Shown: one piece after another, positions 1-11,671 of the stretch
Layout: every line of letters begins with the position of its first letter
Numbering within the stretch: the first letter of the stretch is position 1
Source: Hormiphora californensis
Lineage: Eukaryota; Ctenophora; Tentaculata; Cydippida; Pleurobrachiidae
NCBI GenBank assembly: GCA_020137815.1
Contig: CM035352.1
Coordinates: 5,066,998 to 5,130,997 of the forward strand
Direction of reading: 5' to 3'
DNA: 64,000 nucleotides
Translations under genes and position numbers: made by a program
Notes under the pieces: model-generated
The model's input: only the letters and a program-made list of their open reading frames with translations
What the model was told of the DNA's origin: nothing
The model's database searches: none

Positions 1-48
1 CTATACGCTACACGAGGGCCGGATAGAGAGACGGTGGAGTTAATGGGG

Positions 49-51
49 GGG

Positions 52-128
<77 letters not shown>

Positions 129-158
129 GAGAGGGTAAGAGAGAGGGTAAGAGAGAGG
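49..158. repeat. (GA)n microsatellite
   Basis: Nearly uninterrupted GA dinucleotides that end against the CACGGTG terminus of a truncated transposon. Confidence 0.95.
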
Positions 159-159
159 G

Positions 160-421
160 CACGGTGCTCCTGAAGGACGGTCAACCTCGACCAGAGCCCC
201 TAGCCAAACCACCGGTTGTGTGACCTAGAGGGGACCTCTGGGAACCGTGGAGCACCGGTTAGAAAAATATCTGGCGGGGGCCTTCGCCGGAAAATTGATA
301 GAACGATAGCTATCGTTTTTTTCACTTGAACAATACGACCTTTTCAAAAATGATTCCTTGATCAGCAAGATATAGTGTACCCCCACCTATTTTTTGACGT
401 AGAATCGAATGCCGTTGAAGG
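160..421 (+). mobile_element. Truncated CACGGTG-family foldback transposon end
   Basis: Starts with the same CACGGTG terminus as the elements at 13861-16023 and 62528-63987. Its interior (the block near 300-420, including AGCTATCGTTTTTTTCAC and GACGTAGAATCGAATGCCG) matches the 62.5-kb copy. Similarity stops near 421 and no second arm follows, so this is one broken arm. Confidence 0.75.
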
Positions 422-640
422 GAGACTGAGAGGGAGACTGAGAGGGACTTGAATCAGGAAAAGGATGCTAAGGATTAACCCACACACGTCTATATTCAAC
501 ACACACATGCATACATAACAGCTGAGCAAAGGTCATCATGGCCACCACGGATAGAAAAAAAGAGGATCAACTAGGTACAACCTTACTGTGATATACAATA
601 TGGAATCAAAATTAGCAGATCTAGAAAATTAAAAGATGGT

Positions 641-676
641 AAGAAAGAAAGAGGGGGAGAGAGAGTGAGAGAGAGA

Positions 677-718
<42 letters not shown>

Positions 719-719
719 A

Positions 720-797
<78 letters not shown>
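641..797. repeat. (GA)n microsatellite
   Basis: About 150 bp of GA repeat with sporadic T and G interruptions; (SL)n and similar peptides read from it are artefacts. Confidence 0.95.
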
Positions 798-800
<3 letters not shown>

Positions 801-2164
801 TGACTAAAGACGATGTAGAACACGTGGATCGAGTGCTGCAAGCTCTACCTCGCTCTCGAGTTGCCTCTTGAGAACAATAGTCACCCGCACACTCGCAGCC
901 ACACGCAATATTTCACCTATCCCTCTCTTTCTTTCGCTTTATCTCTATCTCCCTCTCTCTCTCTCCCTCTCTCTATCTATCTATCTCTCTCACATTCTCT
1001 CATCAAATGACTCCCTGGATCGTGCTACTGTTGCTGGTACTACAATCACTAACTTTCTTCGCATTAAATTAACAAATTAAAGAACGATATACTGGTAGGG
1101 TACTGGTACTAAGTCAATAAATGGTAGTTGTAAATCAATCAATTCCACACCTCAGTGACACAGCACTATGGACACACCTGTCAGCGAAAGGAATATTTAC
1201 AGTGTCACTCATACGATCAGTTGGGAACTAGTGTTATAAGTACGTTATGTAGTATATCACCTTCCCATTTAAACAAAACAAGAAGTCAAACAGTAAGACA
1301 TTACCAGCTTCACAGTATGCTAGATAAACAAGTCGATCTGGATCGATCCGATGAACAACAAGAGAAGTTGGAAATGAGGGTAAATATATCGCTTTGTTAC
1401 ATAAAATAACAGAGAAATCTAAGCTCTCTGTAGAGTGCTCTCATAAGGATTGACTCCCCAAACTAACAGAAAAAAAAACACGTACGTTGAGAAAAAGAAA
1501 CGAAATGAAAAATTGAGCTAGCTGTAACTATAAATAGGAACTACAACAGAGAGGGGGCAGATTAAAGAGATCTCGTAAAAACAGGTGGACGGAAAGTCGG
1601 ATAATGGTGGTCACTTTTCTTAAAATTCCCCAGAAAATATTTAAATCGGCAACACCTTGAGCTCAGTCGAACATAGATGGTGAAACTAAAGGACTCTTAC
1701 GTTCTGTCGTTCTCTCTACCTATTAGGTAAACCTCTCTATCGCTCTCTTTCTTTCTCTAGGTCTCCTCCTCTCTCACTCCATCTCGCCCTCTCCCCGCCC
1801 TTCTCTCTCTCACTCCCTCTCTTTTTCTCGCCCTCTCCCCGCCCTTCTCTCTCAGTCTATCACGTTTACACGGAAAGTGCAGCAGGTGGGGCCACGTCAG
1901 AAGAGCTTTTAGCTGCTGAGTTAGAACAAAAAAGGGAAAATCATTGAAAATGTGTAGTTCATACCACAAAAAGATGGAAATCATAGTGACAAAATGTATT
2001 TCATACCATGATGCGGCGGAGAACAACGTTTGATGTATTTTGCAATTTAGATAGGTTCGGGGGATTCGGTACGAAAAATCTGCCTTATAAAAACTGAGAA
2101 AGGAATAAACTCTATTATGTTTCTACAATTATAAGTGCGTCATGATTTATAAATAAATTTATAT

Positions 2165-2224
2165 TAAACAAATCATGACGCATTGTCACCAGAATTCTGG
2201 CGACAATGCGTCATGATTTGTTTA
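2165..2224. repeat. 60-bp near-perfect hairpin centred on GAATTC
   Basis: Arms of 23 bp (2165-2187 and 2202-2224) are exact reverse complements, and the 14-bp centre is itself nearly palindromic. A third partial copy of the arm (TGCGTCATGATTT) lies just upstream near 2135. It may be a relic of a small palindromic transposon; no gene is associated. Confidence 0.8.
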
Positions 2225-2561
2225 CCCCACCCACTTTTAGATTAAAGCCCGGGCGATATCTCGTTCCTCTCTCTGCATTATTTTGTCTAACCAGTCTGCC
2301 ACGCTAAAGGAAGCTATTTAGTCTACAACGACTATGTAACGTATGGGATACAGTGTTATATTTTATAGAGATTTACGGGGAGCAGCGCCCACGGTATATG
2401 TTTTGACAATTCTTCCGAATGGTGGTGTTTAGTCCGCCTGAACGCTGCCTACAAACTACATATTCAAACACCTGTGGAAAATAAAGAAGATGAAAAGGAG
2501 AGAGCTAGGCGCTAGAGAACATAGTCCGAGGGGTTTAAGTTAAGATCTAGGTCTGCTTTTT

Positions 2562-2661
2562 NNNNNNNNNNNNNNNNNNNNNNNNNNNNNNNNNNNNNNN
2601 NNNNNNNNNNNNNNNNNNNNNNNNNNNNNNNNNNNNNNNNNNNNNNNNNNNNNNNNNNNNN
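2562..2661. other. Assembly gap (100 N)
   Basis: Exactly 100 unknown bases, the conventional size for a scaffold gap of unknown length. The real distance is not known. Confidence 0.99.
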
Positions 2662-4310
2662 ACCATTTTATCTTCCAAAAAAATTTTACAAACCCAACCC
2701 CCCCAAAACTAAATAATTGAAACCCAACCCCTTTTTCCCCCAAAGCCCCAAAAAGGGGAAAAAAACCCGGCCCTCTCCCAAAACCCCCCCCCTTTTTTTC
2801 TTTTTAAACCCCCCCCCGGGGGCCCCCAATTTTTAAATCCTTTTTTTGGGTTTTTAAAAAAATTTTTTTTAAAATTTAAATTTTTAAAAAACCTTTTTTC
2901 TTTTTTTTTTCCCCCTTTTTTTTTTTTTCCCCCCCTTTTTCCCCCTTTTTCCCCCTTTCCCCCTCTTTTTTTCCCCTTTTTTTTTTTTGTTTTTAAAATC
3001 CCTTTTTTCCCCCAAAAAGTGCAAAAACAAAAAAAAAAAAAAATTTTTTTTGGGGTGGGGTTTTTAAAAAAATTCTTTCCCTTTTTTTTTGCCCCCCTTT
3101 TTTCCCCTTATCCACCCCCCCCCTTTTAAAAAATTTTAAAATTTTTAAAAAAATTTTTGGGGGAAAAAATTTTCCCTTTTGGGCCCCCAACCCCCCCTTT
3201 TTTTCCCCCCTTTTAAAAAAAAATTTTCCCCTTTTTTTTCCCCCCCCCCTTTCCCCTTTTTTTTTTTCCTCTCTCTCCCCCCCCCCCCCCCCCGTTTAGC
3301 TCATTGTATTTCTTACGTTACTCCTTCTTTTTCGGGAAAGCAAGACAACTCCAGTTCGTAACCGTAAAGGAAAAAGGGTAAAAGTTTTTTAAAAAACCCC
3401 CCCCTTTTCCCCCTTTTTTGCCTCCTGGGTACCCCCTTTTTTAAGGGTAAAAAAGGGAAAAATTAAAAAGGGGAAAATTTAGGTCACACAAAACACTTGA
3501 TAAATAATATAAAATTAAAAAAAATTAAAAAAAAAAAACAAAAAGGGGAAAAAAAGTAAAACAAAGGCAAAAACACAGTAAAACTGGGAGGGGGGTTTTT
3601 TAATTTTAAAAAAAGGGGAGAGGGGAAAAGCCAAAGCTTGGAAGGAGGGGAGAGGAAGCGAAAAGTAGAAGTAAGAGGGCCCCGGGGGATTTTTTAAAAA
3701 AGGGGGGGGTTTTGAAAAAAATTTTTCCCCCCCCTTCCCTGCTTAAAAAACCAACCCCCCAAAAATTAATCCACAAAAAAATCAAAAAAAAAATGCGGGA
3801 AAGAGAGAAAGGAAAAAGGGGGAAAGGGGGAAGGGGGGGTTTTTCTTCCCCCCCTTTGTTTCCCCCCCTTTTATTTGTTTTCCCTTTTCTCTTTCTCCCT
3901 TTTTTTTCCACCCTTTTCCTTTTTTATCCCCACTGTTTTAATCCCCAAAAAATTTTTCCCTTGTTTTTTTAAAAATTATTTTTTTTCAATTAAAATTTAA
4001 AAAAAAAAAAATATAAAATGCACCAAAAGCAAATAAATCCAGGTTGAAAGTTTAAAATTTTTTTAAAAGTTTCCCCAAATTTCGTCCCCAAAAATAAATT
4101 GAGGCTTGGAAATTTTAAAAATTTAATTAAAAAGGGGGAAAAAAAGTTAAAAGGTTTTTGATTAAAAGTTAGCGAATTTAGGGGAGCCGGGGGGAAAAAG
4201 GGTATTTTAGGGGAAAAAAGGGGGTTCGGGAATATAATTTTTAAAAAAAATTTTGGGGGAAAGGAGAAGGGGGTTTTTCCCCGGAAAAAAAATTGTGTTA
4301 TAGAGGAACA
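2662..4310. other. Homopolymer-rich, probably poor-consensus sequence
   Basis: Almost the whole stretch consists of runs of A/T or C/G of 4-12 bases next to the scaffold gap, quite unlike the flanking DNA. Short islands such as 3295-3365 look normal. This is the pattern of an unpolished contig end. No gene or repeat unit can be read reliably. Confidence 0.7.
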
Positions 4311-4365
4311 AGGGAGAATGAGAGAAATGTTGGCACACGTTCAGGTTGGAGAGGGATTAGAAATA

Positions 4366-5310
4366 GTAGAGTCGATAAGAACACTCACCTCCTCCGATTT
4401 CAGTAAAACTTCTCACATGCTAAAATATGATAATGGAGGTACAAATACCGCTTATTTTAGGTCCAAAAAGTTTTTGGTTCGTTAATTATCGCTAATTGAA
4501 AAACGCCAAAAATGGGCTAAAATGGCCCTTAAGGTGGATTTGAAATTTTGGAATTGGAACTCCAGACTTCGTACAGGTGTCCGCTAGGATGCCAATATGC
4601 ACCACAGGCGGGCTCAGGCCTAAATTCGTCCGAATTTTTGCGTAAGACCGGATGGCGTAAATCTTGGTCACGTGACCTCGGCTAACTTCTGAACCGCTCA
4701 AGTAAGGGATGTTTATAACCTGCTTAATCGATGCAGAATATGATGAAAATGACACGTTTTGACATCATTTTTCATCCCAGACGCACAGGAAAGACACAAA
4801 TCGCCTTACAAAATTGACGCCATCTAGTCTCCCGCTCTTTTTTTGCAAAACTCTAACTTCTGAACCGTTGAAGTAAGGGAGGTTCATAGCCTGCTTAATC
4901 GATGCAGAAAGAAAAATAAATGAGAGGAAATGGCCTTATTTTTCATCTCCGGCGTGCAGGAAAGGCACAAATAGCAAAAAACTGATTTTTTGCCCAAATC
5001 ACGTGACCAAAATTCACGCCATCCGGCCTTACGCAAAAATTCGGACGAATTTAGGCCTGAGCCCGCCTGTGGTGCATATTGGCATCCTAGCGGACACCTG
5101 TACGAAGTCTGGAGTTCCAACTCCAAAATTTCAAATCCACCTTAAGGGCCATTTTAGCCCATTTTTGGCGTTTTTCAATTAGCGATAATTAACGAACCAA
5201 AAGTTTTTCGGACCTAAAATAAGCGGTATTTGTACCTCCATTATCATATGTTAGCATGTGAGAAGTTTCACTGAAATCGGAGGAGGTGAGTGTTCTTATC
5301 GACTCTACTA
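4366..5310. mobile_element. Foldback (palindromic) non-autonomous DNA transposon, about 0.95 kb
   Basis: The left end GTAGAGTCGATAAGAACACT and the right end are reverse complements, and similarity continues for more than 300 bp per arm towards a centre near 4840 (for example the GGATGCCAATATGCACCAC block at about 4585 and again at about 5065 in reverse). No transposase is present. Superfamily unresolved because the target duplication is not clear. Confidence 0.8.
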
Positions 5311-5543
5311 AAAATTAATTGGGGTGGGGGATCAAAACAATGTTTCTGAGAAATAGTAAACATTCACAAAGAAAGACAATCACATTCAACTTAAGACTCA
5401 AACTCCGTGCACCCTCTGTATGACAGAGTCTGTAAGCCTGCATGCAACAGGCAACTGTTCTTCAAAATATCTCTGTACATTTCATATCCCCCCACTTTTA
5501 AAACAACCCACTAGAGTAACTAATAGTTACTAACTGTTACTAA

Positions 5544-7463
5544 CTATGGATGGTGATCCCTCATGTGTGCCTGGTAAGCCTCATTACAATCACTCAACTG
5601 CATACAGTCCTCGGACACTGCAAACTTATAGAGGACCACAAATACGAGGAGATGTAGAGCGATAGTATAGAAAAACACTCCATTTCGTGCTATCTTGTCT
5701 GACAGAATCATTTTACCCAACCCGAGAGTAACCCGCTCGGCGGAACTTAAAGCGGCGTATTTCCTCTGTTTCTCTCGTTTATTGAAGGCCGAGAACGGAT
5801 CAAGCTGTGCCTCGTATTGAGATGAATATTTGGTGGTAATGTCATCATTGTGTTCCGAGGTGTTTGGCGTTGCCGTAGCGACCGTCTGAAGGAACTTGAT
5901 TCGTTCATACAACTTCATATTATCGTTCCGGAGTGTCGAGTTGTCTTGCTGTAACACTGCATAACTTGTCTTCAAACTGTTGTAGTCATTCTCGATCACC
6001 TCGCACTTGGCTCTAAACCGCTCCCGTTGGCTGGTCACTATGGCAAGCATGTCCATGTTACCTGGAGACTGCTCTTGGTGTTGCTCCTTTATCAAACTTT
6101 CTGTTGATTTCACCACGAGACTTGGTTCCCCGTCCCCGTCCCCTCGAACCCTGTGTGCCTGTAACTGTGTCAGATCTTCCTCTAACTGTTTAACAAGTGC
6201 AGCCTTTTCCTCACTATCGCTGCGAATGTATTCCATGTCATTTTGGAGGCCAGTAATCTTCGTGTTGGCATTATGAACTTCAAGTCGAAGGTTAGAATTC
6301 TCCGCTTGGAGGGTTTTGTTCTTCTCCAACAAGAGTACCTCTAGAGACTTGTCTTTGTGGTCAGTCTCCCCAAACTCAATGCTACGTAGGATGCCCAGCT
6401 CCTTTTTTATTTCTTCATAGTCCTTCCTAGCATTCAACTCAGCCTGCATCTCACTCTGCACCAGGCGAAGTCTCGCCAACTCTTGGTCAAAGTTTGTCGA
6501 TCGAGACCGGAGTTCAGAATCTTTTTTGGCAAGTTCTGTCTGTAAACCATGAGTTTCCTCCACTAACCGGATTATTTCTGATTCTTTGTTCTTGACCTCA
6601 ACATCCATCAGCCTATTTCTTGCTTTCAGGTCGGATATCTCACTATCGATATGTTCCTTGCTTGACGATTGCTGAATGGTTTCAATGATGTGGCCACTCT
6701 GGTTGAGCTTCTGATTGGCAATGTCAAGGTCTGATAAATAGAGCTCAATCTCAGCATTCTTCGTCCGTATATCTTCTTCATACCTCGATTTCAGCTCAAA
6801 GAGTTCCGTTTCTGCAGTCTCCAATGACTGTTGAAGCTTGGCAAGGAGAGCTCCACTTTCCTCTGCTTTGAGAGCGAGCTCGGTGTTACTTTCTTGGAGT
6901 TGAGATTCTTTGAACTGAAAATCTTTAACGAGGGCATCTTTAGTTTCAGATAATCGGAGCTGAACCTGCCGATCAAAATCGTCCTCAACATCTTCCAGCC
7001 GTTTTCTCAGTGCACTCAGCTCGATGTCCTGTGATTTATATTGTGCAAACTGCATGTTATACTGTTCTAGAGTCTCACGCAGCTGTTTCTTCTCAAGTTC
7101 AAGATCTGTCATCGAGGATAACTTTTGTCGGTTGGCGAGAGCTTGGTCTAACACAGGAGTGGGGTCCGGGGCATCCCCGATCTTTCTGTAAAGACTGAGA
7201 AAACTCGCTTCGGCTCCCTTACTACGCTTGGTAAGACTGTCTATTTCCCCTTGAAATGCTTTCATAAGGGGTGCCACACACTTTCTAGTCTCATCTGGGG
7301 CTGTTTTCTTGAATTCTTTACTCATCTCGATGAGCCGTTTCCGGCCAGCCTCAGCCTCATCCTGTCGTTTTGCAATGTCCCCCGCTGCCTCGTACAGCAC
7401 ACGCTGAACAGTGACCAGGTCAAAACCATCCCAAAAGTCACGACATCGCTCAAATGAGGACAT
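5544..7463 (-). CDS. CASP: CASP golgin (CUX1-family Golgi tail-anchored coiled-coil protein)
   Basis: A 639-residue protein whose order and length fit CASP, the Golgi-membrane product of the CUX1 locus in vertebrates (about 680 aa), a golgin linked to intra-Golgi retrograde traffic. Seen: an N-terminal block (residues 1-110) with the family motifs KRQDEAEAGRKRLIE, EFKKTAPDETRK and FQGEIDSLTKRSK, then PDPTP; predicted coiled coil from about 115 to 540; the CASP signature DPFSAFNKREKQRKY; and one transmembrane segment near 595-615 that retains the Tyr and His typical of the CASP anchor, followed by a short lumenal tail. The start is the first ATG of a strongly conserved N terminus. A plausible splice acceptor (TTTCCAG) lies 6 bases upstream of it, so a 5' non-coding exon is possible. 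The whole coding region is one uninterrupted exon, unlike the neighbouring genes. No DNA-binding CUT or homeobox segment follows. Confidence 0.93.
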   Translation of the reverse strand: MSSFERCRDFWDGFDLVTVQRVLYEAAGDIAKRQDEAEAGRKRLIEMSKEFKKTAPDETRKCVAPLMKAFQGEIDSLTKRSKGAEASFLSLYRKIGDAPDPTPVLDQALANRQKLSSMTDLELEKKQLRETLEQYNMQFAQYKSQDIELSALRKRLEDVEDDFDRQVQLRLSETKDALVKDFQFKESQLQESNTELALKAEESGALLAKLQQSLETAETELFELKSRYEEDIRTKNAEIELYLSDLDIANQKLNQSGHIIETIQQSSSKEHIDSEISDLKARNRLMDVEVKNKESEIIRLVEETHGLQTELAKKDSELRSRSTNFDQELARLRLVQSEMQAELNARKDYEEIKKELGILRSIEFGETDHKDKSLEVLLLEKNKTLQAENSNLRLEVHNANTKITGLQNDMEYIRSDSEEKAALVKQLEEDLTQLQAHRVRGDGDGEPSLVVKSTESLIKEQHQEQSPGNMDMLAIVTSQRERFRAKCEVIENDYNSLKTSYAVLQQDNSTLRNDNMKLYERIKFLQTVATATPNTSEHNDDITTKYSSQYEAQLDPFSAFNKREKQRKYAALSSAERVTLGLGKMILSDKIARNGVFFYTIALHLLVFVVLYKFAVSEDCMQLSDCNEAYQAHMRDHHP

Positions 7464-8627
7464 ACGAACCTGGAAAGATGAATTGGAAGATTACTTTTAT
7501 TACTACAAATTGGAATTAGTGATGAATATTCAGAGAACAAACTGGAGCGTGGTTGGGTCAGACTTCAGAGCCCAGAGAACGACAGAACGGAGTACCCTGA
7601 TTATTTATTATTATTATTAAATCTAAAAATGTATACATTGCATACATACTGAGACCGGTTTTAAATCCCATTTACTTTCGGAAGAAGCTGAAACTTCTAA
7701 GAATTATCCAATATAAATGAGTCTAAGGCCGGCAATACAATAGGGGCTTAAATTCTAAAATTGGACAGGACTTGGAACTATGCAGAGGCCGTCAAAAACC
7801 CCAACACCGATTTGCATCACTTTCCAGCAGCCAAAGAGAAGCTACCGAAGAGAGAAAGGTGTAACCTTATGTAGAGTTAATCGCAATTAGTCTCACGTTA
7901 CAGTTTACACTGGAGAACTGCAGCTTCAAAGTTCAAAAGATTTCGGAAACGGGAAACGGACAATTTGTTGGCAAACGTTGCTGTTCTGCGCCACGCGCAG
8001 CGCGGGATAAGGCAGCGCTTTTCAAGACAATTTGAAAAGTTCAGTTTGAAAAATTTTGAAAACGCGATTCATGAATTCAGTTCACGATTATGCGCTGCAT
8101 TGTGTGGCGCGCCACAAATCAAGCGCCGCGCAACTCAGCTCAATTTCAGCTCAGTTCTCCAAGAACCCAAATTGGGCGCGATTATAATCTGGGTGCCTTG
8201 CAGCGAGTTTACAGGTGCGCGCTGCCAAAAAAGTACACCTAAAACCACTTAGACCGACTTTTTTCAAACGGCTATAGCCGCGCAACCACATGGCCGATTT
8301 GAGTAAACTAAACGGTATCTGATAGAGAATCGATAGCCCTAACCGATAACCCCAAACCAAACCCTAACCCGACCCTAACAACAGCCCTAACCCGTCGCGC
8401 GCGCCAAAATCGATGAATTGTTAGCAATGAAAGGCACCCAGATTTTAACGTTTTCCACCCAAATTTGCCAAAATTTCAAATTTAAGGCGAATATTTCAAG
8501 ATTTGAGAGCTCGTTTTGTGTTTTAGTCTTTCACCACTCCTCTATTGGCCTTCTGACAGATCTTTTAGATCATATATATAAAGTTGTTGCGTTCAGTCCA
8601 CGAATATTGCATTCTAAACCATTCAGG
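7464..8627. promoter_or_regulatory. Divergent intergenic region between CASP and SHMT
   Basis: The two genes are transcribed away from each other from this 1.16-kb interval, so both promoters are probably here. It contains CpG-rich words (GCGCGCGCC near 8400), a degenerate CCCTAA-like stretch at about 8335-8395, and a TTATTATTATTATTA tract near 7605. No TATA box or start site can be assigned with confidence. Confidence 0.5.
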
Positions 8628-10683
8628 ATGCTCCAAGCCCGCCGCCTGACATCCCTGGTGGGGGCTCTCCGACGATCCAAGTGGACTGGATGTGAACCCC
8701 TGTCGGAGAGTGACCCCCAGATGTATGATCTTCTCACGAAAGAGAAGCGACGGCAAATTGAGGGTCTGGAGCTCATTGCCTCGGAAAACTTTACGACGCG
8801 GGACGTCCGTGAAGCGGTGGGAAGCTGTGCCACGAACAAATATGCAGAGGGTTACCCTGGAGCACGGTACTACGGGGGCTGCAAATATGTCGACCAGATT
8901 GAGGAACTCTGCAAGCAGAGAGCCATGGAGACATTCAGGTAGGAACATGATAATTTCAAATACTAATCATCGAGTAAAGACATCGACTCTAGAACGCACC
9001 CTTTTTTCTTTTTTTATAGCTCTAACACATCCTCATTATCTAGGCTTGACAAGGATAGGTGGGGATGCAACGTGCAACCTTACTCCGGTTCACCTGCCAA
9101 CTTGGCAGTCTATACCGGCGTCCTGAAGCCTCATGACCGAATTATGGGCCTTGACCTCCCTGCCGGTGGACATTTAACACACGGGTTAGTAGCGCTGATA
9201 TCATGTTTCATATATTATCATGATAATGTCTGTCTGTGTAGACTGTAGAAAGTGTGTAGACTGTAGAAACTAGAGAAGTGTTTCATATTTTACCAATGAT
9301 TCCCTACAGCTACATGACTGACACTAAGAGGATCTCAGCTACAAGTATCTTCTTCGAGAGTATGCCTTATGGTGTCACTGAAAAAGGTATGAGATACAAA
9401 ATTGTTCCTTTGCATATAATATGCATAGATATAAACTTGTCTGAGGCCACAACCAACTTTATTTGAAGCCCCATCCAATTTTATCTCCAGTCTAGTGTTT
9501 AGTAACAAAGTAATTAATATATTAATTACTTGATAATATATGTCAAGTACTAATATCCGCCATCTGTCCAGGAATAATTGACTACGACAAGCTGCACATG
9601 ACAGCCAAGTTGTTCCGACCCAAGATCATCATTGCGGGGTACAGCGCCTACCCTCGTCTCATTGACTACAAACGGTTCAGGGAGATCTGTGACGATGTGG
9701 GAGCTTACCTTCACAGTGACATGGCCCATATTACCGGTAATTGATGTTTATCTTTCTTGTTCTCTAGGCCAGGAGTATGACGTCGATATTTCGTTAAAAA
9801 GTAACTACTAAATGACAAATGTAGTTCTACTTCCAGGGCACTCCAATGGGTCCCTAGAACCACCAAGTAAATTGCTGTTTGTCTTTCTCTTTCTCTCTCC
9901 CTGACGTCAGCCATTATTATAACTCGTTTATACTTATAAATATTCATTTGATTCCCTTGCCTTGCTCGATTCTCAATCTCCCCTCGCCACAGGTCCCCCC
10001 AGGTTTCATGTTTACTAATATTATTCCCCCTCTCCAGGTCTCGTTGCTGCTGATGTCATCAATGACCCCTTTGAGTACTCAGACATTGTGACATGTACTA
10101 CCCACAAATCCCTCCGGGGACCCCGGGGCGGCATGATATTCTACCGAAGGGGTGTACGTTCAGTCACCAAGAAGGGTGTAGAGGTGATGTTTGATCTCGA
10201 GGATAGGATCGATTTCTCCCTTTTCCCCTCTCTCCAGGGTGGCCCCCATATGCATACAATTAGTGGCCTCGCTGTGGCACTGAAGAACGCACAGAGTGCA
10301 GAGTTCAAGGAGTATCAGCTCCAGGTAAATGAGGGAGTGTGCTGTGTGTCATTGTATGTTGTTGTTTTTCTCTGGGTCACGTACCACCAAAATACGAAAT
10401 TACCCTTACCTAGCCGTATGATATACCTACGCCAATTAGTGTCCTAGGTTGTCTAGTCAGTGACTTTATCAGGTTTTGAGAAATGCTAAAGCGCTCGGAG
10501 ATGAACTGCAGAAATGAGGCCATAGATTGTCAGAGATGGGATCGGGAACACTCAGATGGTGATAATGGATAGTAGAATCAAAGGGAATAGGTAAAAAAAA
10601 TGCTGTCATGCGTTTGGTTAAAAGAGTGAGAGTATCGCTCCTAGAGAGAGAGCGGAGAGAGAGAGAGGAGAGAGAGGAGAGAG

Positions 10684-10732
<49 letters not shown>

Positions 10733-11671
10733 GAGAGAGCGAGAGATCTGGCTATAGGAGTAGATCGAGCTAGAGAGAGAGATCTGGAAGATCGATAGAG
10801 AGAAGCTCTCTCTCTCTCTATGTCTATCTATCTCGATATCTCTATATCTCTTCTATATCTGATATCTCTCTCCTCTCTCCGCTCGCCTTTGCTCTAGCAG
10901 TCACTCCTTATGTCTATGTGTGACTTGGTGTATTGTGTCTGTAACTTGTGATTCGCTGACCACTTTGCATGGTATTATTTGTGTATGCAGAGGGAGAAAA
11001 GCAAACATGTCGTGTAAAATGACGGTTAGAGAGAAAGGTGGGGAGCTGCGTAGAAAAAACATCTGGTAGCACAGTAAATATATTATATGCGAGAAGAGGA
11101 GAGAAACTGGGAGCGGAGTAGAGTGATTTGATACAAAGCATGAAAGAAGTAGAGAAGAGTGGTGGAGAATGATGGGCCCGGGGCGGAAGAAAAAGTGTCA
11201 AAATACGAAATAAGAAAGTAGATGTGCCACGACAGCACTTAGATTTTTAAATTTAGCCCCTTTGAAAATTCGCGCCCTCAAACAAAAGAAACTTGACGTA
11301 TTAACCCCCCCCTTTCAGTTCCTTTACCTTTATCTCCCTCTTTCAAACACCCAACTCTATTTTAAATTAGAAAGATAAAAATTAATTTTAAAATGAGGTT
11401 AGTAGGGGGGGGTAATTTAAATATTCGAAGCATAGCCCCCCATACATTACCCCTGACCCCCCTTCCCCCTCCAGATGGTGCCCGAGTGGACGCACTGCTG
11501 GGACATGCCCACATCACAGCCAACAAGAACACCTGTCCTGGTGACAAATCAGCCCTGGTCCCAGGAGGCCTCATTTTGGAAACCCGCCCTCCCTCCGAGG
11601 TTTCAAGAGGAAAATGCGAGGGGTGCAAGGTTCATGATGGGGGGAAGTTTGCCCTGAACCCAAACCAAAGA
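8628..11671 (+). CDS. SHMT2: Serine hydroxymethyltransferase, mitochondrial type (exons 1-7)
   Basis: Converts serine and tetrahydrofolate to glycine and methylene-THF using PLP. Exons read: 8628-8938, 9044-9184, 9310-9386, 9572-9736, 10038-10324, about 10473-10588, 11475-about 11671; phases agree for exons 1-5. Seen: a basic N terminus ([18 protein letters not shown]) fitting a mitochondrial presequence; [12 protein letters not shown] and [30 protein letters not shown]; the PLP-lysine motif [12 protein letters not shown] in exon 5; [17 protein letters not shown]; and [19 protein letters not shown] in exon 7. Exon 6 has an in-frame TGA and a frameshift, and the end of exon 7 shifts frame as the sequence enters a poor-quality block, so consensus errors are more likely than gene decay. 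The last exon after exon 7 is not visible; an alternative terminal exon (7b) lies at 13209. SHMT2 rather than SHMT1 is inferred from the presequence. Confidence 0.9.
9824..9875 (+). mobile_element. Short relic of the 56.7-kb foldback family in SHMT intron 4
   Basis: The segment with GGTCCCTAGAACCACCAA closely resembles positions about 56795-56850 (and the mirror arm near 57975) of the TAA-duplicating foldback element. Only about 45 bp is shared, so this is a fragment. Confidence 0.5.
10640..10746. repeat. GA-rich microsatellite in SHMT intron 6
   Basis: GAGAGA tract with GGAGAGAG variants, followed by a CT-rich mirror stretch to about 10880. Confidence 0.9.

Larger units (their letters stand above)
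1..2561. other. Gene-free stretch rich in GA/CT microsatellite
   Basis: No coding exon can be supported here. The stretch holds (GA)n tracts at about 49-158 and 641-797, CT-rich tracts at about 922-1000 and 1735-1855, one truncated foldback element (160-421) and one hairpin (2165-2224). The predicted reading frames are low-complexity translations of these repeats. Confidence 0.8.

Noticed and set aside
8335-8395. Interstitial telomere repeat (CCCTAA)n
   Set aside because: Only a few imperfect units; too degenerate to call.
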